Source: Acidobacteriota bacterium (GTDB taxonomy: Bacteria; Acidobacteriota; Terriglobia; UBA7540; JAPUME01). Taken from it: DNA of 5,600 bases. Shown here one piece after another: positions 1 to 5,470 of this stretch. How positions within the stretch are numbered: position 1 is the first letter of the stretch; each line of letters starts with the position of its first letter. The notes beneath the pieces were generated by a model. It was not told the origin of the DNA, did not search any database, and saw only the letters and a program-made list of their open reading frames with translations. A program made the position numbers and the translations under genes. The stretch is from NCBI GenBank assembly GCA_027294185.1, contig JAPUME010000253.1:1-5600 (forward strand), written 5' to 3'.

Positions 1-1929
1 CCCCGTCGCGCCTTTCCACGACACCCGGTAGCCGACGTTATAGCCGAGGATCATGTCGGGCGCGTTTTCGCGATAAGGGCCGCGGTAAATCTCCGCCGAA
101 TCAAAAACCTTGTTGATGCCGATCTTGCCGCGCTCTTCATCTTTCAGGCCGTCGAGCTTCGCGATGATTTCACGCTTGAGCTCGCGCGCCTGCTCTCCCG
201 GCTCCACAATTCCCTCCGACTCGCGGCCCCGAATGTTCAAATACATTCCTCCCAGCCCCATGGCATAGGCGCGAGTCCGCGACCAATCCACGTCGCGCAG
301 CCAGGTGCGGCTGACCTTAACGTTGGCCCCGTCCTTCAACGCGAGGTATCCGTTCTTCCAGAGCCAGGAGTTCAGATTCACGCCGCGCCGAAAGCTCTTG
401 AAGCCGTGGTCTGAGATCACGAACAAAACATCGTCGGCGCCGAGTTTCGCCATGACGCGGCCCACCAAGTGGTCCATGCGGCGGTACATTTCTTCAATCG
501 CGCCTTCGTGGCCTCGGCCCTTGTCCCGATGGTTGGCCGGGTGGTCGGGCTCGAGGAAGCGCCAGAACATGTGCTGCAGGCGGTCGGTGATGTCGAAGAC
601 GCAAACCAGGCTCCCCTCGCGGAGCCGCTTCAACGCCTCAAAGAACATCTTCTCGCGTTCCTCGTGAATGTCGTAGGCCTGCTTCAGGAAGGCCGCCTCG
701 TCAATCGCTCCCTCGCTCAAACCCCAGGTATCCTCGGCCAGCCCCAGCGTGGCGTAGGGGCCGATCAGCTTGGCAAGGTAAGTTGCGTAGTATCCCGGGT
801 GGGAGATCGGCATGGCCGGGCTTTCCGGGTCGATGCTGATCGGCGTAACGTAGAGATGGAACGGCTTACCGTTTCCATCCGGGATGTGGGGGATATAGAA
901 GCGCGCCAGACCGCGAACCTTTACCGGCAACCCGGTCTTGAAACTCAAGCGAATCCAGTCGCTATACTCCCGCGGGCGCAGAGTGAATTTTTTCCCACCT
1001 GCTTTCACATGAACCGTTCCCTTCCCGTTGTCCCATCGAACGGTAAGGGGAATGCGCAATTCCGGATTGTCCGCGATCAGGGAGTTGGGCGGCCCAACCA
1101 GATGGGTTGAAACCTGTCTGTTTCGGACCTCTACCCGAACCCGCACGCCGCCCTCTTCGATGGCCTCGCCGCCTTCCTGGCTCGTGTAAAGCGTGAAGGT
1201 CCCCTGCGTTCCGCGCAGGTCGGGCACACACATCGCGCTGAGCTGCGCCCCGTAGAAGCGTTCGGGCGGAAAAGTGATCGGAACGCGAAGCACCGTGCTC
1301 CACAGCCCGTATTCGCCCAGGATGGTCCAGAAGGGTTTGCTCTTCCGCATCAGGCGAATATCTGGTTTGGAAAGCGGGATGCGGAACTTCCCCAGTTTCA
1401 GGATTCGCCGGGGACCGCCGATATGCGCCGAAGAAAGGACCGGAAGGTAGCTCCGAGGGTCGCGGTCGAGGAAATCGAAGATGTTGTGCCTTCCAGGCTG
1501 GCAACCGGTGCTGAACGAGGACCAGGCGACGGGCGAGATCGCCGGGAAGCTCGTCTTGAGATGCGAATAGCAGCCTTCATTTGAAAGCTTTTGCAGATTG
1601 GGCAAAAGGCCCCGCTTCAGGTAATCCTCGGCCAGCGTCGGCTCCATGCCGTCCAGACCCACAACGATGACCCTTTTCACTCCGGTGGGCATTCTTCGGC
1701 GGCGGCGGACCTTGCGAATCAGATACCGGATGGGCCAGGTCAGGATGGACAAAAAGGCCGCCCAGATGGTGACGAATAAGACCAGAAAGGAAGTCAGAAA
1801 GGCGAACCCGGCGCCGGGTCCGACGTAGGCTTCGGCCGCGACCGGCACCGATAGTAGCGCCGCAACAACCCATCGCCACCCGGGGCCAATCGATAACAGA
1901 CTGCGGGAATGAGAAAACAGGGTGTTCAC
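1..1929 (-). CDS. Membrane-anchored alkaline-phosphatase-superfamily phosphodiesterase (3' end cut off by window edge)
   Basis: This reading frame is open for 643 codons from a GTG at 1929 to the left edge, with no stop, so the C-terminus is missing. The family (type I phosphodiesterase / nucleotide pyrophosphatase) hydrolyses phosphoester bonds using two metal ions; the substrate here cannot be told. Visible motifs: VVGLDGMEP with metal-ligand Asp93; the nucleophile region SPVAWSSFSTG, where Ser132 aligns with the NPP nucleophilic Thr; CVPDLRGTQGTF near 235-246; FDITDRLQH with Asp449 and His453; and VISDHGF with Asp507 and His508. The last conserved His ligand would lie beyond the window. 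Residues about 240-350 form a beta-rich insertion. The N-terminus has a signal-like segment (20-34, ending AEA), the motif YVGPGAGFA (35-43), a strong hydrophobic segment (about 42-63) and a basic stretch with five consecutive Arg (75-79). The start is uncertain: no Shine-Dalgarno precedes GTG 1929, and a TTG lies at 1953. The first in-frame ATG (codon 80) would delete the membrane region. Family is secure, start is not. Confidence 0.9.
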   Translation of the reverse strand, partial: MNTLFSHSRSLLSIGPGWRWVVAALLSVPVAAEAYVGPGAGFAFLTSFLVLFVTIWAAFLSILTWPIRYLIRKVRRRRRMPTGVKRVIVVGLDGMEPTLAEDYLKRGLLPNLQKLSNEGCYSHLKTSFPAISPVAWSSFSTGCQPGRHNIFDFLDRDPRSYLPVLSSAHIGGPRRILKLGKFRIPLSKPDIRLMRKSKPFWTILGEYGLWSTVLRVPITFPPERFYGAQLSAMCVPDLRGTQGTFTLYTSQEGGEAIEEGGVRVRVEVRNRQVSTHLVGPPNSLIADNPELRIPLTVRWDNGKGTVHVKAGGKKFTLRPREYSDWIRLSFKTGLPVKVRGLARFYIPHIPDGNGKPFHLYVTPISIDPESPAMPISHPGYYATYLAKLIGPYATLGLAEDTWGLSEGAIDEAAFLKQAYDIHEEREKMFFEALKRLREGSLVCVFDITDRLQHMFWRFLEPDHPANHRDKGRGHEGAIEEMYRRMDHLVGRVMAKLGADDVLFVISDHGFKSFRRGVNLNSWLWKNGYLALKDGANVKVSRTWLRDVDWSRTRAYAMGLGGMYLNIRGRESEGIVEPGEQARELKREIIAKLDGLKDEERGKIGINKVFDSAEIYRGPYRENAPDMILGYNVGYRVSWKGATG

Positions 1930-1960
1930 ACGTATTTTGTCGGAATAGCTCAAAGCGAAT

Positions 1961-1966
1961 ATTGTA
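1961..1966 (-). promoter_or_regulatory. Possible -10 element (TACAAT) before the phosphodiesterase gene
   Basis: In the 73-base gap after the acyl-CoA synthetase stop, the minus strand reads TACAAT, five of six matches to the sigma-70 -10 consensus, about 32 bases upstream of the GTG start. No good -35 hexamer stands 16-18 bases before it; TTGGGC occurs about 22 bases upstream, which is too far. The hexamer also lies in the loop of an imperfect hairpin (arms 1974-1981 and 1952-1959). It may be an internal promoter for the last gene of the cluster, or chance. Confidence 0.25.
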
Positions 1967-2002
1967 GCAAAGTTTCGCCTTCTTGCTCGCCCAACGCGAT
2001 CT

Positions 2003-3610
2003 TCATGGCTTCCATTTCCAATTACTGTACTCTTCGCGCAATTTGGCTTTCCAAAATTTCCCCGTCGAAGTTCGAAGGATTTCGTCACGAAACAGAAAGG
2101 CATCGGGAACCTGCCAGTGGGCGAACTGTTGCTCCAGATATTCGCGAAGCTCCTCGGGACTCGGTCGAGGATTTCCGTTGGACACCAGCAGGGCCAGAGG
2201 TCTCTCCTGCCATTCCGGGTGAGGAACAGCGATCACCGCGGCCTCCTGAATCGCCGGATGGGAGGTGAGGGCGTTTTCCAAGTCCAGAGAGCTGATCCAT
2301 TCACCTCCGGAGTTGATCAGGTCCTTGGTGCGGTCAACGATCTTGATATACCCTTCGGGATCGATGGTAACCACGTCGCCGGTTGCGAACCAGCCGTCGG
2401 CGGTCCATCGGTCCTGCTTCTCGGGCAGATTGTAGTAGGCCGCAGCCACCCAGGGTCCTCTCGCCTGCAGTTCCCCCATCGTTTTGCCGTCCCAGGGAAC
2501 CTCACCCGATTCCCCCATGGCCCGGAAATCCAGGAACGGGCCGGGAAGACCCTGTTTGGCGCGCAAAGCGTAGGTTTCGTCATCCGTCAGTTCGCGCATA
2601 GTACTCTTGGGTTGGCTCAGTGTGCACATGGGAGGAATTTCCGTCATGCCCCAGCCGTGGACGACGCGCACTCCGTGCCTCTCGAAGCCCCGAATCATGG
2701 ACTCGGGAGCCGCCGAGCCCGCCACGGCGAGCCGGAATCCGGGAGCAAGCTTCCAACGCCCCGGATTGCTCTCCAGCGCCTCGAGCATGCGAATCCAGAC
2801 CGTAGGGACACCGTTTGAAAACGTGACCTGCTCCTTCTCAAACAGCTCCAACAGGGTCTCCGGGTCCAGATGAGCGCCGAAAAAGATCTGCTTCGCGCCG
2901 ACCATGGTCGCCGCATAGGGAACTCCCCAGGCAGCCGCGTGAAACAGGGGGACGACGGGGAGAATCACGTCATGGTGTGAAATCGCCAGCGAATCCACCA
3001 GGCTCAGCGCGAATGCTCCCAGGACCAGCGCGCGGTGGGAATAGAGCACGCCCTTCGGCCTGCCCGTCGTACCCGAGGTGTAGCAGAGCGCCGCAGGCTC
3101 GTCCTCTTTCAGTTCAGGGTAGCTGAATTCATCACCCCCGCTCCCCAGAAAACTCTCGTAGTCTTCCTCCGCTCCGGGCGGCTTTGGGCCGGAAAGGGAT
3201 ACTACGACCACCCTCTCCAGGCTGACAGATTCGCGGAACTTTTCGAAAAGCGGCAAAAGCGCGTCGTCCACGATGAGAAAACGGTCCTGGGCGTGGTTGA
3301 CGATATAGGCCAGGTCCCTCGGATGGAGCCTGAGATTGAGCGTGTGCAAGACCCCACTCGCCACCGGAATGCCGAAATAAGCTTCCAGGTGAGCGTAGTG
3401 ATTCCCCATCAGAGTCGCTACACGGTCGCCGCGCTTGAGTCCGGCATTTTGCAGGGCTGCGGCCAGCGCTCTGGCCCGTCGGTAAAAATCGGCGTAGCAA
3501 TAACGGTGCAGGGAACCCTTGTCGAGCCGTGAGACAATTTCCACCTTGCCGAAGAGCCTTCCGGCCCGCTCCAGGATGGGAATCAGCGTAAGGGGGTAAT
3601 CCATCATCAT
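2003..3610 (-). CDS. Acyl-CoA synthetase (AMP-forming), fatty-acid type
   Basis: A complete 535-residue member of the adenylate-forming (ANL) superfamily. It would activate a carboxylic acid with ATP to an acyl-adenylate and transfer it to CoA, in the cytoplasm or at the inner face of the membrane. Visible motifs: the phosphate-binding loop [11 protein letters not shown] (177-187), [13 protein letters not shown] (217-229), the adenine-site motif GWGMTE (319-324), DGWFATGD (405-412), the hinge DRTKD (426-430), [11 protein letters not shown] (435-445) and STGK with the catalytic Lys518 near the C-terminus. The N-terminus ([16 protein letters not shown]) and overall pattern resemble medium/long-chain fatty-acid ligases of the AlkK/FadD type; the acyl substrate is not predictable. 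The frame stays open back to an ATG at 3871, but those 87 extra codons overlap the next gene in another frame. ATG 3610 is preferred because AAAGGGA lies nine bases upstream and the family sequence begins there. The gap to the UbiC-like gene is 55 bases, which suggests co-transcription. Confidence 0.93.
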   Translation of the reverse strand: MMMDYPLTLIPILERAGRLFGKVEIVSRLDKGSLHRYCYADFYRRARALAAALQNAGLKRGDRVATLMGNHYAHLEAYFGIPVASGVLHTLNLRLHPRDLAYIVNHAQDRFLIVDDALLPLFEKFRESVSLERVVVVSLSGPKPPGAEEDYESFLGSGGDEFSYPELKEDEPAALCYTSGTTGRPKGVLYSHRALVLGAFALSLVDSLAISHHDVILPVVPLFHAAAWGVPYAATMVGAKQIFFGAHLDPETLLELFEKEQVTFSNGVPTVWIRMLEALESNPGRWKLAPGFRLAVAGSAAPESMIRGFERHGVRVVHGWGMTEIPPMCTLSQPKSTMRELTDDETYALRAKQGLPGPFLDFRAMGESGEVPWDGKTMGELQARGPWVAAAYYNLPEKQDRWTADGWFATGDVVTIDPEGYIKIVDRTKDLINSGGEWISSLDLENALTSHPAIQEAAVIAVPHPEWQERPLALLVSNGNPRPSPEELREYLEQQFAHWQVPDAFLFRDEILRTSTGKFWKAKLREEYSNWKWKP

Positions 3611-3619
3611 CGGCGATTT

Positions 3620-3626
3620 TCCCTTT
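3620..3626 (-). promoter_or_regulatory. Ribosome binding site deciding the acyl-CoA synthetase start
   Basis: The minus strand reads AAAGGGA, nine bases before the first of three consecutive ATG codons (3610, 3607, 3604). It supports initiation in this ATG cluster rather than at the far upstream ATG 3871. The UbiC-like gene has the same kind of AAAGGGA site (4131-4137). Confidence 0.6.
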
Positions 3627-3665
3627 GATCCATTCCTTAAACCTATCCGATTCCTCTTCCATTTC

Positions 3666-4124
3666 TTAGGGGGGCGCACAACCGTCGTAGAGAGCCTTGT
3701 TGAACTCCTCACGAATTTTATAGACCACTCCCGGACCCCTAAGATAGTAGACCCTCCAAAAGTGCTTCTCATCCTGTCCCATTGACTCGATCTCAAAGAC
3801 GGCCCGAATGTTTTTGATTTCCAATATCTGCCCCAGTCCGTATTTTCCGTCCAGAATGAGCCGCTTGACATCGGGAAGGGTCACGGTGATGTCGGTTTTC
3901 GCGCGGCACACCTCGACCCCTTTTGACGGAGAGTAGAGGCTGATATTGCGGGAAATGTGCGTGTCGTCATTCTCGGTCTGGGAAACTACTCTGATCTCGA
4001 CGGGACTGCCAAAGTATGCGGAGAGCGCCGTCTGAAGCGTTCCCGCTGTCGAGAGCAGGACACGCTCGAGTGGGCTGAAATCCTTGATCATCTGCATCAC
4101 TTTGTCAAAGTGGACAATTTCCAT
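3666..4124 (-). CDS. Chorismate pyruvate-lyase-like protein (UbiC / DUF98 fold)
   Basis: A 152-residue protein, close to the length of E. coli UbiC (165), with no signal peptide or membrane segment, so probably cytoplasmic. From memory its pattern matches the chorismate lyase superfamily: SPLERVLLSTAGTLQ (17-31); HISRNISL (56-63), where Arg59 aligns with UbiC Arg76; DITVTLP (78-84); GKYGLGQIL (93-101), aligned with GKTPLGRYL of UbiC; and FWRVYYLRGPGVVYKIREEF (122-141), ending in Glu139/Glu140 and LY, where UbiC has its catalytic Glu155 before its C-terminal LY. If active it would convert chorismate to 4-hydroxybenzoate and pyruvate. DUF98 members such as Rv2949c do this for phenolic lipids, and UbiC does it for ubiquinone. 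The UTRA ligand-binding domain shares the fold, so a non-catalytic role is possible. AAAGGGA lies six bases before the ATG. Its base composition (about half GC by hand count) is slightly below that of its neighbours. The gene is convincing; the function is a moderate-confidence inference. Confidence 0.72.
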   Translation of the reverse strand: MEIVHFDKVMQMIKDFSPLERVLLSTAGTLQTALSAYFGSPVEIRVVSQTENDDTHISRNISLYSPSKGVEVCRAKTDITVTLPDVKRLILDGKYGLGQILEIKNIRAVFEIESMGQDEKHFWRVYYLRGPGVVYKIREEFNKALYDGCAPP

Positions 4125-4240
4125 TTCCGTTCCCTTTCAAAGCTCCCACAATCCCGACACATGCCCCCAAACCATACCGCACTCCTCCTATCGGCCCTCC
4201 TACCCGACCCTTTGCGCTCATTCGCAGAGTAGGCGCTGTA

Positions 4241-4269
4241 TTGACTATACGTCACAGCGGAATTATGAG
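4241..4269 (+). promoter_or_regulatory. Candidate sigma-70 promoter for the epimerase gene (P1)
   Basis: TTGACT (4241-4246) matches the -35 consensus at five of six positions. After exactly 17 bases comes TATGAG (4264-4269), four of six for the -10. Transcription would begin near 4276 and give a leader of about 150 bases before the ATG at 4426. The -10 overlaps a candidate -10 on the opposite strand, so the two directions could compete for polymerase. Confidence 0.4.
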
Positions 4270-4291
4270 TCCAGCCGGAGAGTCAAGTAAA
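4262..4291 (-). promoter_or_regulatory. Candidate promoter for the UbiC-like / acyl-CoA synthetase unit
   Basis: On the minus strand TTTACT (4286-4291, four of six to the -35) is followed after 18 bases by CATAAT (4262-4267, five of six to the -10). Transcription would start near 4255, leaving a leader of about 130 bases. A second -35-like TTGACT (4281-4286) overlaps it, but its spacing to CATAAT is only 13 bases. This is consensus matching by eye in an AT-rich stretch, so it is tentative. Confidence 0.3.
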
Positions 4292-4318
4292 CACGAGGTA
4301 ATAGGCAATTACAAAAAC

Positions 4319-4348
4319 TTGCCAAACCGACTCTTGAAACGATATAGG
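4319..4348 (+). promoter_or_regulatory. Alternative promoter for the epimerase gene (P2)
   Basis: TTGCCA (4319-4324, five of six) is followed after 18 bases by TATAGG (4343-4348, four of six). It would give a shorter leader of about 70 bases. TATAGT at 4350-4355 is a closer -10 match but has no suitably spaced -35. Either this or the upstream candidate may be used; sequence alone does not decide. Confidence 0.3.
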
Positions 4349-4425
4349 TTATAGTTCCCTCTCTGAGATGGTGCTTCGCAGGGAAATCCATTCCGACGGG
4401 AAACAACTTCACGGGAGACAGCATC

Positions 4426-5382
4426 ATGGCAGGCCCGAAGCGAGCATTGGTGACCGGAGGCGCCGGGTGTGTCGGTTCGAACCTCGTGGTGGAGCTGCTT
4501 CGCCGCGGTTGGCAGGTTCGCGCGCTCGATGACTTTTCAGCAGGAAAGCACGAGCACCTGAAGGGGATTCCTTCGGATCGGTTCGAGCTTCGGGAAGGCG
4601 ACATTCGGAATCTTCAGGTATGCGAGCAGGCCTGTCGGAACATGGAATACGTTTTCCACCAGGCCGCGATTCGCTCCGTATCCCGTTCGATGGATGACCC
4701 TCAGGCGACCAACGAGGTCAACGTTCGTGGCACGCTCAACATGCTGCAGGCTGCCCAGAAAGCCGGCGTGCGACGCTTTGTTTATGCCTCTTCCTCCTCG
4801 GTTTATGGGGACGCGACTCAGTTGCCCCAGGAAGAAACTCAGCGCCCCCAGCCTGTTTCTCCCTATGCCGTTTCGAAGCTCGCCGGAGAGAATTACTGCC
4901 TGTCCTTCGCGAAGACGACGAAGCTTGAAACCGTCAGCCTACGCTATTTCAATGTCTACGGCCCTAACCAGGACCCCGAATCCAAGTATTCCCTGCTCAT
5001 CCCGGCGTTCCTTGCCCAGGCAGGACGCGGTGAACCCTTCGAAGTCCACGGGGACGGATTGCAGGCTCGGGACTTTAGCTTTGTGGGCGACGTCGTAGCG
5101 GCCAATCTACTGGCCGCGCAGACCCCCAACGTTTCAGGGGAAATTTTCAACGTAGCTGGGGGAAAGAGCATCAGCGTTCTCGATGTGGCCCAGGCCATCG
5201 TCAACATCATCGGCAAAGACCCCGGAAAACGTCACACGGACCGCCGCCCGGGAGACGTTCGTACAACCTGGGCCAGTATCGAGCGGGCCAAGAAACTCCT
5301 CGGCTTCCAGCCTTCCGTTGATTTTGAGGAAGGGTTGCGCCGGTCCGTGGACTACTTCCGCAGCACCGGCTGGCTGGGTTAA
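4426..5382 (+). CDS. Nucleotide-sugar 4-epimerase (extended SDR, GalE/WbpP-like)
   Basis: A complete 318-residue NAD-dependent epimerase/dehydratase, cytoplasmic, probably interconverting the C4 configuration of a UDP-hexose or UDP-N-acetylhexosamine. Visible features: the N-terminal Rossmann loop TGGAGCVGS (Gly11, Gly14, Gly17); the NAD-ribose Asp in ALDDFSAGK (33-41); GDI (58-60); HQAA (78-81); the Ser cluster ASSSSVYG (121-128), which supplies the catalytic Ser; the Tyr147-x-x-x-Lys151 pair; and the substrate-domain motifs LRYFNVYGPNQDP (172-184), VHGDG (207-211) and RDFSFVGDVV (215-224). The RYFNVYGPNQDP block with the following YSLLIPAF recalls WbpP/TviC-type UDP-GlcNAc 4-epimerases more than E. 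coli GalE, but substrate choice cannot be settled by eye. Length is normal for the family. GGGAG at 4413-4417, eight bases before the ATG, supports the start. A nucleotide-sugar dehydrogenase converges on it from the right, which fits surface-polysaccharide precursor synthesis. The usual Phe/Tyr-Ile of the Gly loop is Cys15-Val16 here. Confidence 0.93.
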   Translation: MAGPKRALVTGGAGCVGSNLVVELLRRGWQVRALDDFSAGKHEHLKGIPSDRFELREGDIRNLQVCEQACRNMEYVFHQAAIRSVSRSMDDPQATNEVNVRGTLNMLQAAQKAGVRRFVYASSSSVYGDATQLPQEETQRPQPVSPYAVSKLAGENYCLSFAKTTKLETVSLRYFNVYGPNQDPESKYSLLIPAFLAQAGRGEPFEVHGDGLQARDFSFVGDVVAANLLAAQTPNVSGEIFNVAGGKSISVLDVAQAIVNIIGKDPGKRHTDRRPGDVRTTWASIERAKKLLGFQPSVDFEEGLRRSVDYFRSTGWLG

Positions 5383-5470
5383 ACGCAGGACATCCGCGCG
5401 CCATCCCTTTCCCTGGCAAATAGGAACGCCCCTGAGACCGCTGGGTAAGTGGAAACCTGCGGCAAGCCCT
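5383..5470. other. Convergent intergenic spacer without a clear terminator
   Basis: This 88-base spacer separates the epimerase stop from the dehydrogenase stop. A strong GC-rich stem followed by a T-run would be expected for a bidirectional intrinsic terminator, and I do not see one on either strand; only very short complementary stretches are present. Termination may be Rho-dependent, or the transcripts may overlap. Confidence 0.5.

Larger units (their letters stand above)
4125..4425. other. Divergent intergenic region between the UbiC-like and epimerase genes
   Basis: This 301-base stretch separates two genes that are transcribed away from each other. It contains no convincing gene; the short frames crossing it have no family-like sequence. 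The middle is clearly AT-richer than the flanks (23 of 60 G/C in 4261-4320 by hand count), as expected of promoters. It holds candidate promoters in both directions, the Shine-Dalgarno sites of both genes at its ends, and a short inverted pair TTGACT (4241-4246) / AGTCAA (4281-4286). I see no tRNA or recognised riboswitch in it. Confidence 0.7.

Noticed and set aside
469..1110. Plus-strand frame of 213 codons opposite the phosphodiesterase
   Set aside because: It lies wholly antisense to a gene with strong family motifs, has no recognisable domain or RBS, and its composition follows from the GC-rich codons of the other strand.
2117..2818. Plus-strand frame of 233 codons opposite the acyl-CoA synthetase
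   Set aside because: The minus strand here encodes the conserved C-terminal half of the ligase. The plus frame is a GC-driven shadow without family-like sequence.
3132..3662. Minus-strand frame starting MEEESDRFKEWIKGK just after the UbiC-like stop
   Set aside because: The first 20 or so residues look protein-like and fill the 55-base gap, but the rest is an out-of-frame reading of the ligase. There is no RBS before its ATG. I treat it as chance.
3957..4290. Two plus-strand frames crossing the UbiC-like start and the intergenic region
   Set aside because: No RBS, no family resemblance, and they run through the divergent promoter region against the annotated gene.
4276..4425. Possible riboswitch or regulatory RNA in the long epimerase leader
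   Set aside because: The stretch is AT-rich with no extended pairing that I can see and no recognised riboswitch core; it is better explained by promoter elements.
4263..4604. Minus-strand frame overlapping the epimerase start and its promoter
   Set aside because: It is antisense to the conserved Rossmann N-terminus, and its low-complexity Ser/Arg-rich sequence is typical of a shadow frame.
5383..5470. Possible bidirectional terminator between the convergent genes
   Set aside because: I could pair only very short stretches and found no stable stem with a T-run on either strand.
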